Below, in pieces: positions 7,705 through 13,341 of a stretch of DNA of 13,341 nt (position 1 is the stretch's first letter; the number at the start of each line of letters is the position of its first letter). Both the position numbers and the translations under genes were made by a program. Under the pieces are notes generated by a model. It saw only the letters and a program-made list of their open reading frames with translations. It searched no databases and had not been told where the DNA came from. Source of the stretch: JAEXOD01 sp937930275 (GTDB lineage: Bacteria; Bacteroidota; Ignavibacteria; Ignavibacteriales; Melioribacteraceae); the NCBI GenBank assembly GCA_036733965.1, contig DAIMZL010000080.1, positions 1 to 13,341 of the forward strand, given 5' to 3'.

Positions 7705-7778
7705 CCGAGGTTAAGTTCTTAATCTCAAAACGTGACAATTTATCTTAACAGCCACTTTTGATACAGCCCCTTAATAAA

Positions 7779-8690
7779 TTATAACCTTTGTTCCGCACCG
7801 TAAATATTTAATTTACCGTTGATATGTTTTGTAGAATCGGTTATAGTCCAAGTATTGTTTGAATATGATACTTCGTTAGTATGGCACATGCTACAATTAC
7901 TTGCAAAAGAACCTTGCGGATGTGTTCCAGTCGGTAAAGGATTACCCGTAACTACATCACCATGGCAACTACCGCATTTAATTCGGGGATTATCTCCCGG
8001 ATCTTTTGTCCATGATACAACATTATCAATATTTCCGTTTTTAAAGTATCCGTGGCAATAAACCTGACTGCAGGTACCGTTACCAAAATCATAACTCGGA
8101 TTCGGAATAAACGGGGTTCTATTAGGATCGCGCGAAAAAGAACTATCTGTATTAGATTTTGTTAAAGCCAAACCGCTAATACTTAATTCGGCGGGCAATC
8201 CGTTAATATGTGATTTAACATAACTTCCTACAACTGTAATACGCGGATGACAATCATAACAACTTAAATTAGCAGCCGCAATTTTAACATCATAAGCATG
8301 CGTTGTGTGTACCCCGACACCTCTATCCGAAGTTAGCATTGCTCCTCCTATTGCTCGCGGAGGCGCTACACGCTGAGAATTATTAAAATCGCCGTGACAA
8401 GTATTGCAAGCTTCAGGACCGCGTGAGCTTGCATGGCAGCCCGAATTTTTACAACTAACCATTGCTGTACCACCGGAATAATCTGCCGCATGACAGCTTT
8501 TGCAGTCGTCCAATTTCCAATTTGTAAGACGTAAAGTTGCAGCATGGAAATTATTTGATGTAGGATCTGCAAATCCTTTACCGTGTACACCAAGCGAATT
8601 ATTCACCGTTATATCCGGTTCTGTATCGCTGCAGCCAAAAAATAATACCATGCTAAATGATAAGCAAATTAAAAAGATTTTATATTTCAT
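7779..8690 (-). CDS. seven-heme c-type cytochrome lipoprotein (CxxxxCH...CxxCH family)
   Basis: A 303-residue secreted lipoprotein. Residues 1-20 form a lipoprotein signal ending in LFFGC, with C20 as the lipidation site. Seven heme-binding motifs are visible: CxxCH at 63, 95, 144, 239 and 266, and the longer CxxxxCH at 80 (CKNSGCH) and 207 (CSQVYCH). The C-terminal third follows the pattern of the Geobacter-type CxxxxCH...CxxCH lipoprotein repeat: C-x4-CHG, a W, C-G-S-CHG, G-T-H-P, C-x2-CH, then KHINGKL. A strong Shine-Dalgarno (AGGGGA) precedes the ATG at 8690, and the gap from the previous gene is 17 bp. As last gene of the cytochrome operon, and lipidated, it is the best candidate for an outer-membrane-surface terminus of an electron conduit; which leaflet it sits in cannot be read from the sequence. 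The last residues lie eight bases from a MITE-like element, but the ORF appears complete. Confidence 0.88.
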   Translation of the reverse strand: MKYKIFLICLSFSMVLFFGCSDTEPDITVNNSLGVHGKGFADPTSNNFHAATLRLTNWKLDDCKSCHAADYSGGTAMVSCKNSGCHASSRGPEACNTCHGDFNNSQRVAPPRAIGGAMLTSDRGVGVHTTHAYDVKIAAANLSCYDCHPRITVVGSYVKSHINGLPAELSISGLALTKSNTDSSFSRDPNRTPFIPNPSYDFGNGTCSQVYCHGYFKNGNIDNVVSWTKDPGDNPRIKCGSCHGDVVTGNPLPTGTHPQGSFASNCSMCHTNEVSYSNNTWTITDSTKHINGKLNIYGAEQRL

Positions 8691-8707
8691 ATTTTATCTG
8701 TCCCCTA

Positions 8708-9922
8708 TTATTTAGCACCATGGCAATATCCACAAAATCCTACACCGGCAATACCGTTAGGTCGAGCATTAGGATCTGTATGACAAGTATAACACAATGA
8801 ATTTTTATCACTATGCCAATCGCCTTCAAAATCGCTTAAAAAGTTATTTGCGTGCGTTCTGGGATTTGTCATTTTTATTCCGTCATTATCGGTATGGCAC
8901 AAAATGCAGTTTGCATCGGCTCCGTTCACATCATGACATGATGCACAACTTTCAATATCTCTTTTAGCTAAAACACTATGCTCGCCTCCGCCGCTACCGT
9001 ATCCGCCCATCATTACAAATCCTTTAACCATGTGTGAATGTGGAACAATTCCTCCCATTGCAAAATCACCTCCGGTAGAACTATGGCACTCGACACAAAA
9101 AGTTTCGCGTTGATGACAAGTAGTACATTCGGTTGATTTTGATTTGGCATCAATACCATGCGTGTACTTGTAATTAAGGTCATGAACAAGTGTAATCTGT
9201 TGATTTTTTACCATGTTATTCCCTTTTGCAGGCGAAAACGGAACGTAAAAATCTGTTTTAGTATTTGCCGAAGATATACCTGTAGTACCGTTATGGCAAT
9301 TATCGCATGATTCTTCAGTGTGGCACATTGCACATGACTGCGGGTTATTGGCATACAATATTTTATGGTTTTTCTTAAAATCTGCTGTTTGATGATTAAC
9401 CGGAATTAAATTAACTGTAGATTTATGACACGCTGCACATTCTGCAGATGCAGGTCCTTCAACATTGTGACAAGCATAGCATGTTTCCATATTAGGTACT
9501 GCACCTATTGCTTGTGTTGAGTAATCAACTTCATTAATACCTTTGTGACAAACTAAGCAATCATCATCTTTTTTTGCACCGTGCTGCATATGATTAAAAT
9601 ATAATCCGCTAACTTTTTGTTGCAATGGTTCAAAAACATCTTCATAATGGCAAACACCGCAGTTTTTTTCATCTTCAACATCATGACAACCCGCACAAAC
9701 TTCTTTTTCGGGAATCAACCTATCAGTTAATGATTGCGATTCCGGTACTTTAGCATGACAGGTAGCACATTCAACAGCGCCGGCATGTGTTTTATGAGAA
9801 AACTTAATAATACCGCTATTGCTTTTATTCTCCGTTCTGTAAGTATATCCGCTAAATAGCGAAATTACTACAAACGATACGAAGATGTAAAATAGTCCTA
9901 AGTAAATATTTTTTATTTTCAT
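8708..9922 (-). CDS. 14-heme c-type cytochrome
   Basis: A 404-residue exported multiheme cytochrome. The hydrophobic N-terminus (about residues 5-24) has no clear AxA cleavage site and no lipobox, so it may be either cleaved or retained as a membrane anchor. Fourteen CxxCH motifs begin at C52, 76, 88, 122, 148, 162, 197, 206, 266, 276, 326, 339, 377 and 397; none is irregular. The start of the mature part (FSHKTHAGAVECATCH) is the arrangement seen in class III / c7-type cytochromes, where the upstream His is a distal heme ligand. Further free His at 111, 114, 177, 186, 247, 255, 295, 297, 315, 357 and 370 could supply the other bis-His ligands. A glycine-rich, methionine-containing stretch (about 300-314) separates the heme clusters. 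Its ATG comes one base after the stop of the porin gene, with no Shine-Dalgarno, pointing to translational coupling and matched expression. Likely the main electron wire through or beside the barrel. Confidence 0.92.
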   Translation of the reverse strand: MKIKNIYLGLFYIFVSFVVISLFSGYTYRTENKSNSGIIKFSHKTHAGAVECATCHAKVPESQSLTDRLIPEKEVCAGCHDVEDEKNCGVCHYEDVFEPLQQKVSGLYFNHMQHGAKKDDDCLVCHKGINEVDYSTQAIGAVPNMETCYACHNVEGPASAECAACHKSTVNLIPVNHQTADFKKNHKILYANNPQSCAMCHTEESCDNCHNGTTGISSANTKTDFYVPFSPAKGNNMVKNQQITLVHDLNYKYTHGIDAKSKSTECTTCHQRETFCVECHSSTGGDFAMGGIVPHSHMVKGFVMMGGYGSGGGEHSVLAKRDIESCASCHDVNGADANCILCHTDNDGIKMTNPRTHANNFLSDFEGDWHSDKNSLCYTCHTDPNARPNGIAGVGFCGYCHGAK

Positions 9923-9923
9923 A

Positions 9924-11201
9924 TTAAATTATGTTTAAGTTTGTGTTAAACCAATAGTTCACTTTTAAAAATACTCTAAAATCGTTTTTGTATATTTTAT
10001 TATTAAAGTACTGAGTTTGAACGTCAAATGATAAAGTTTTAATCGGTCTATAATTTACGCCGCCCATAAATGTAGAAATGTTATATTGGGGAGAGTTTGC
10101 AGATAGCTTATATCCCGTATAACCAAATCCTAATGACGGAGTTAATAAACCTTCCCAAAAGCTGTAAGCACCGTAAATTGAAAACGCATCCATTTCACCG
10201 GAGTATCCCATATTTTTACGATAACTTATACTACCGTAACCGCTATTAATGCCCATTGTAATTCTTTGGGAATTTTCATCTTTATACATTACATTAGCAA
10301 CTTTTCCCACAATAGTAAATATATTGTTTATTCTATAATCGCCGCCAAGTTCAATTTCTTGAGTATTTCCGTAATCAAATACTGCAAAAATAGAATTGTA
10401 TCTAACATAAGGTAAACGATAGTTATAATATAAACTTAAACCCAAGTTTTCTATTTTTTCATACCTACCGCTTAATTCAAATTTGGAGGGCTTAAAAGCA
10501 TTAAAATCGAAATCAACACGTGAATATGCCGAAAATTCTTTTTCTTGAATATAAGAGATATCTGCAGAAGCATAACGGTATTGATTTGATTTTTGTTGTA
10601 TTAAAACAGTAATCGGGTTATTATCCGCATCAAGTCTTAACGCTTCGTAATCTTGTGGTTTAAAGTTTTTATCAATATAATATAATCCGACTTTAAGGTT
10701 TTCAACCGGTAAATAAGTAAATTTACCTCCCAAAATATAATTATCGCTCCAATTATCAATTAATTCTAATTTTTGATATGCCGGTACATTTCCTCCGTAA
10801 AATCCTCCGATAGTAAATTTAGAAGTTTTTACATCAACAGAGGCACCGTCGAATATACCGCCGGCAACAACATTATATAAAGGTTGTCTTCCAATTTTAA
10901 TTGTTGCTACGTCAAAAATTTTGCGAGCTTCAAAATACAAATTGTAAAACCTTAATCGCGGGTCATTATCTAATTTGTTTGCAATATCGGCTTCCAAATT
11001 TAAACGGGTTCGTAAACTAAAGTTAGATTTATTAACATTTAAGTATAATGACTGAAATGTTCTGAAATACTTATCAGAATTGTTTAAATCGTCATATCTT
11101 TCAAACGAATAAACAGACGAGCTTATACTTCCGTTAATATTTTGTGCTTTTGTTGATATTGCAAATACCAAAATAAAAAGGACGCAAATTGTTTTTTTCA
11201 T
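9924..11201 (-). CDS. outer-membrane beta-barrel, porin of a porin-cytochrome cluster
   Basis: A 425-residue protein with a Sec signal peptide (about 1-19, ending STKA before Q20). The mature part is a run of alternating polar/hydrophobic, aromatic-rich strands with short turns, typical of a 14- to 18-strand outer-membrane barrel (strand number is an estimate). The segment IGRQPLYNVVAGGIFDGASV (102-121) recalls the R-x-P/L...G-x-x-D-G-x-x-V region of alginate-export-like and other porin-like barrels. There are no cysteines outside the signal peptide and no heme motifs. It ends in KVNYWFNTNLNII rather than on a terminal aromatic residue. It lies between cytochrome genes (14 bp after the c554-like gene, one base before the 14-heme gene). 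That context, not a specific sequence match, suggests it is the barrel of an electron conduit analogous to MtrB or OmbB; a general porin is the alternative. Confidence 0.8.
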   Translation of the reverse strand: MKKTICVLFILVFAISTKAQNINGSISSSVYSFERYDDLNNSDKYFRTFQSLYLNVNKSNFSLRTRLNLEADIANKLDNDPRLRFYNLYFEARKIFDVATIKIGRQPLYNVVAGGIFDGASVDVKTSKFTIGGFYGGNVPAYQKLELIDNWSDNYILGGKFTYLPVENLKVGLYYIDKNFKPQDYEALRLDADNNPITVLIQQKSNQYRYASADISYIQEKEFSAYSRVDFDFNAFKPSKFELSGRYEKIENLGLSLYYNYRLPYVRYNSIFAVFDYGNTQEIELGGDYRINNIFTIVGKVANVMYKDENSQRITMGINSGYGSISYRKNMGYSGEMDAFSIYGAYSFWEGLLTPSLGFGYTGYKLSANSPQYNISTFMGGVNYRPIKTLSFDVQTQYFNNKIYKNDFRVFLKVNYWFNTNLNII

Positions 11202-11215
11202 CTTTTGCTCAAATT

Positions 11216-11779
11216 TTATTTTTCTTTTGGAACATAATGTTTAATTTTTGCCCACTTTTCTTCAAATTTAAACTCTTTGTAAGTCGGGCTTTCGGAATTA
11301 TGGCAGCCTACACAATATTCTTCTTTATTTTCATGATATTTTAGACCGTTTTTAATAGCTTCTTGTCTATCTTTCATTATTTTCATTGTTTTATATTCAG
11401 AACCGGCACCATGGCATGATTCGCATTGTACACCGTCTTCTTTGCTATATTTTTCGTCAAATAATGTAGGGTCTGAACCATATCCCGTAACATGACATTT
11501 TAAACAAAATTCACTTTCCGATGCTTTATCGCCTTTGCCTAATTTTTTTGATATTTCATCAGATTCCGGTTTAAGTAATGTTTTGTACGCTTTTGAGTGA
11601 TCACTTTCTTGCCAAATTTTTAACTGCTCACCCTGTTTTTCTGTTTTATGACACATCTTTGCACATGTATTTGCTCCTAAGTATTTATTTTTTTTGGCAT
11701 CTTCCTTAGGGCTTGAACTAAATGCCATAAATAGAACTGATAGGCTTAAAAATGCTGCTAAAAAGATTTTTTGTTTCAT
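11216..11779 (-). CDS. cytochrome c554-like four-heme cytochrome
   Basis: A 187-residue exported protein: hydrophobic signal at about residues 4-20, then a lysine-rich mature chain. Four probable heme sites are visible: CxxCH at C92, C119 and C156, plus an unusual CxxxCH at C39 (CAKMCH). The region GANTCAKMCHKTEKQG...IWQESDHSKAY (35-65) is the recognisable N-terminal core of cytochrome c554-family proteins, in which the first heme motif carries an extra residue and the later His (H61) may be a distal ligand. The ATG at 11779 has a good GGGAG Shine-Dalgarno five bases upstream. It is the first gene of the minus-strand cytochrome operon; the small size and lack of a lipobox favour a soluble periplasmic electron carrier feeding or draining the outer-membrane components. 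The original c554 works in ammonia oxidation, but nothing here points to hydroxylamine chemistry. Confidence 0.87.
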   Translation of the reverse strand: MKQKIFLAAFLSLSVLFMAFSSSPKEDAKKNKYLGANTCAKMCHKTEKQGEQLKIWQESDHSKAYKTLLKPESDEISKKLGKGDKASESEFCLKCHVTGYGSDPTLFDEKYSKEDGVQCESCHGAGSEYKTMKIMKDRQEAIKNGLKYHENKEEYCVGCHNSESPTYKEFKFEEKWAKIKHYVPKEK

Positions 11780-11952
11780 ATTTTCTCCCGTTTATGTTAA
11801 TTATGATAATAGTACTTTATTATCCTGTTTAATTTACTTATATAATATAAACATTTATTAAGATAAAAAAAACTTATTTGTAAAAAATTTTAAAAAAAAT
11901 TCAAAAAAGTGTAATTTTACTTATCATTATTATTAAAAATTGGTTTAACACA
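11780..11952. promoter_or_regulatory. divergent control region of the cytochrome operon and pdxB
   Basis: A 173-bp, extremely AT-rich spacer between divergent starts, with A/T tracts (about 11865-11910) that may bend DNA or act as UP-like elements. Toward the operon, a GGGAG Shine-Dalgarno is at 11785-11789 (minus strand). A dyad GATAATA-N6-TATTATC lies at 11805-11824. No sigma-54 -24/-12 element (TGGCAC-N5-TTGCA) is visible on either strand, which matters because the nearby regulator is a sigma-54 activator. No clear Shine-Dalgarno precedes pdxB. Confidence 0.45.
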
Positions 11953-13077
11953 ATGAAAATTGTTATTGATGAAAATGTTTCTTTTGCAGTGCAAGCTTTT
12001 GAACAATTTGGAAATGTAGTTCTATCTGAAGGGAGAAAAATTACTAACGAAATTATTAAAGATGCTGATGCTTTAATAATTCGTTCCGTAACAAATGTTA
12101 CTAACGAACTTTTAAATAACACTAATATAAAGTTTATAGGAACGGCTACTATCGGAACGGATCATGTAAATATTGAAGCCTTAAATAAAAGAAAAATTAA
12201 ATTTGCTAATGCCAAAGGTTGTAATAGTAATGCAGTTGCAGAGTATGTTATTACTGCCATTTTAAGTATCTCCGATAAACATAAAATAAATATTTCCGGC
12301 AAATCAATAGGAATAATCGGATTTGGAAATGTAGGGAAAAAAGTTGAGATTTTATCAAAAGCAATAGGATTAAAACCGGTTGTAAACGACCCGCCCTTGC
12401 AAGCAGAAAACTACAATTACAAATTTCACTCTTTGGAAGAGGCATTAAGTTGTGACTTTATCACATTCCATGTTCCGTTAAATAAATCAGGGATTTATAA
12501 AACCGTTCATTTACTTAATAACCAAAATATTAATTTAATTAAAAAAGATGCAGTAATTTTTAATACTTCACGAGGTTCGGTTATAGATAATAGTGCCCTT
12601 TTAACTAAAATTGAAAAAGACGGAAATTTAACCGTTTTGGATGTTTGGGAAAACGAACCGAATTGTTTATCGCAGCTAATTAATAAAGTTGAAATAGGAA
12701 CAGCTCATGTTGCAGGATATACTTACGAAGGAAAAGTAATAGGTACAAAAATGATTTATGACCAATTGTGTAACTTCTTAAATATCCGCCCCTCATGGGA
12801 ACCGCCTATTTTTGAAAAAGTTTTAAATAACTACTCTTATAATAACGAGTCGAGTTTTTATTCAAACCTATTATTTATTACAAATAATATTTACGATATA
12901 TATGCGGATAGCGAATCTTTTAAACAGATGATGTTATCCGGTAATGCTTCAGAAAATTTTGATAAAATTCGTAAGGATTTCAAATTAAGAAACGAATTTC
13001 CTAATTATTTAATTTCTTCAGTTAAAGACTCATTTATAATTGAAAAAGTAAAAAGCATGAGATTTTTAATCGGTTAA
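11953..13077 (+). CDS. pdxB: 4-phosphoerythronate dehydrogenase (PdxB-type)
   Basis: NAD-dependent D-2-hydroxyacid dehydrogenase expected to oxidise 4-phospho-D-erythronate, an early step of the DXP-dependent route to pyridoxal phosphate. The 374-residue length matches PdxB (about 380). Diagnostic PdxB segments are the N-terminal MKIVIDENV, DADALIIRSVTNV (37-49), TATIGTDHV (64-72) and KGCNSNAVAEYV (88-99). The Rossmann motif GxGxxG is at 123-128, with D146 as the NAD-ribose acid. Catalytic residues by family alignment are R207 (TSRG), E235 (VWENEPN) and H252 (AHVAGY). A C-terminal extension (about 285-370), corresponding to the PdxB dimerisation region, is present but diverged. Start ATG lacks a Shine-Dalgarno, as do several genes here. 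It is divergent from the cytochrome operon and probably unrelated to it. A 3-phosphoglycerate dehydrogenase is the main alternative but is less likely because GTDHV, EGK and the C-terminal part are PdxB-like. Confidence 0.93.
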   Translation: MKIVIDENVSFAVQAFEQFGNVVLSEGRKITNEIIKDADALIIRSVTNVTNELLNNTNIKFIGTATIGTDHVNIEALNKRKIKFANAKGCNSNAVAEYVITAILSISDKHKINISGKSIGIIGFGNVGKKVEILSKAIGLKPVVNDPPLQAENYNYKFHSLEEALSCDFITFHVPLNKSGIYKTVHLLNNQNINLIKKDAVIFNTSRGSVIDNSALLTKIEKDGNLTVLDVWENEPNCLSQLINKVEIGTAHVAGYTYEGKVIGTKMIYDQLCNFLNIRPSWEPPIFEKVLNNYSYNNESSFYSNLLFITNNIYDIYADSESFKQMMLSGNASENFDKIRKDFKLRNEFPNYLISSVKDSFIIEKVKSMRFLIG

Positions 13078-13140
13078 AACGATGAGGATTTATTTAATTA
13101 TTAAAAAATATTCAATGGACAATTAAAAAATTATCTATAT

Positions 13141-13190
13141 AACCCACGACTGAAGTCGTGGGCTATTGTCGTGGGCTATTGTCGTGGGTT
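13141..13190. repeat. REP-like hairpin with a 13-bp tandem expansion
   Basis: CCCACGAC (13143-13150), loop TGAA, GTCGTGGG (13155-13162) forms a perfect eight-base stem. Its right arm is part of a 13-bp unit GTCGTGGGCTATT repeated at 13155-13167 and 13168-13180, with a third partial copy at 13181-13188. The left arm AACCCACGAC (13141-13150) pairs over ten bases with GTCGTGGGTT at 13181-13190, so three alternative stems compete. The style recalls REP elements of RAYT/IS200-type systems in Bacteroidota-group genomes; no RAYT gene is present in the window. Confidence 0.75.
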
Positions 13191-13207
13191 AGGTTTATTT
13201 CATCGCC

Positions 13208-13227
13208 CCCATGAATGAATTCCTGGG
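13208..13227. repeat. second REP-like hairpin with the same TGAA loop
   Basis: CCCATGAA (13208-13215), TGAA loop, TTCCTGGG (13220-13227): seven of eight pairs. The loop and outer CCCA/TGGG bases match the hairpin at 13143, so the two look like a diverged REP pair. A T-rich run (13237-13247) follows about ten bases later, so weak terminator activity for pdxB is possible. Confidence 0.6.
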
Positions 13228-13247
13228 TTGCGAATTCTTTTTATTTT

Positions 13248-13328
13248 ACACTCAACATTTAACATTCAACATTATTTTAGTGGGTTGGGTGTTTTTTATT
13301 CAAACTTTAACACTCAACCCTTAACATT
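13248..13328. repeat. 19-bp direct repeat plus a long-loop inverted repeat
   Basis: ACACTCAACATTTAACATT (13248-13266) recurs as ACACTCAACCCTTAACATT (13310-13328) with two mismatches. Between them GGGTTGGGTGTT (13282-13293) is inverted relative to AACACTCAACCC (13309-13320), 11 of 12 pairs, with a 15-base loop. No gene is present from 13078 to the window end; this repeat cluster is its only content. Confidence 0.55.
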
Positions 13329-13341
13329 ATTTCACTAAAAC

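Larger units (their letters stand above)
7521..7770. mobile_element. 250-bp MITE-like fold-back element with 15-bp terminal inverted repeats
   Basis: The ends are GGGGTTGTATCAAAA (7521-7535) and TTTTGATACAGCCCC (7756-7770), inverted copies with one mismatch in 15; the flanking AA/TT extends the match to 17. There is no coding capacity. Inside, AACTCACCTC...CTCTCTT (7564-7588) and AAGAGAGGG...AAGTT (7695-7717) are a second, imperfect inverted pair, and each arm can also form its own hairpin. The GGGGCTGT...CAAAA end style resembles transposase-recognised ends of Bacteroidota insertion sequences (recollection, not a search), so it is best read as a non-autonomous element. A target-site duplication is not clear. 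The right end is eight bases past the stop of the seven-heme lipoprotein gene; the left end is 61 bases from the start of the sigma-54 activator. It fills most of the 319-bp gene-free stretch 7460-7778; the remaining 69 bp show nothing else. Confidence 0.7.

Noticed and set aside
7502..7777. TTAATAA at 7502-7508 and 7771-7777 as a target-site duplication of the MITE
   Set aside because: The left copy is 12 bases away from the terminal repeat, and TTAATAA is common by chance in this AT-rich DNA.
7819..8061. Plus-strand open frame of 80 residues
   Set aside because: Shadow of the seven-heme lipoprotein; all recognisable motifs are on the minus strand.
8901..8925. TGGCAC-like sequence with TTTGCA nearby, resembling a -24/-12 element
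   Set aside because: Spacing is wrong (GG-N10-AG), and it lies inside heme-motif codons of the 14-heme cytochrome.
11780..11952. Sigma-54 promoter for the cytochrome operon
   Set aside because: No GG-N10-GC core with TGGCAC/TTGC flanks could be found on either strand of the spacer.
13155..13188. Possible CRISPR array from the repeated GTCGTGGG units
   Set aside because: The 13-bp units are directly adjacent with no spacers and too short; this is a tandem expansion of a REP-like hairpin.

Overview
The window is a low-GC bacterial chromosome segment with densely packed genes and AT-rich intergenic DNA. It carries ordinary housekeeping genes (5-formyl-THF cyclo-ligase, alanyl-tRNA synthetase, a PdxB-type dehydrogenase) beside an envelope/regulatory module and a multiheme cytochrome-porin cluster. 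The base composition, RskA-like sigma/anti-sigma architecture, cytochrome c554-like protein and TGAA-loop intergenic hairpins suggest a Bacteroidota/Chlorobi-group organism, most likely Ignavibacteria- or Kapabacteria-like. That placement is inferred from protein style, not from a marker search.

Layout. Positions 135-1915 (+) are a tight three-gene run: MTHFS, a protein with two PspC domains, and a small polytopic membrane protein. It converges with, and overlaps by three bases, a minus-strand gene (1912-3258) that encodes an ECF sigma factor continuous with an anti-sigma-like segment, a membrane segment and an extracytoplasmic domain. A 100-N assembly gap (2395-2494) interrupts that gene. 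alaS (3442-6024, +) reads away from it and ends at a strong intrinsic terminator (6048-6091). The rest, up to 11779, is on the minus strand. In transcription order it runs: four-heme c554-like cytochrome (11779-11216), outer-membrane beta-barrel (11201-9924), 14-heme cytochrome (9922-8708), seven-heme lipoprotein (8690-7779), a 250-bp MITE-like fold-back element (7521-7770), and a PAS/AAA+/Fis sigma-54 activator (7459-6116). pdxB (11953-13077, +) is divergent from the cytochrome operon. The last 260 bases are an array of REP-like hairpins and short repeats.

How it may work. About 25 predicted c-type hemes, a beta-barrel and a lipidated cytochrome in one operon fit a porin-cytochrome conduit that moves electrons across the outer membrane to or from an extracellular partner. 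The activator at the 3' end has a PAS domain with three closely spaced cysteines and may sense redox state or a metal cofactor to control the cluster. The MITE lies between them, and without it they would be only about 69 bp apart, so regulator and operon may once have been one transcription unit. The most unusual items are the sigma/anti-sigma fusion, the conduit with its non-standard heme motifs, the MITE at the operon-regulator junction, and the expanded REP-like hairpin at the right end.
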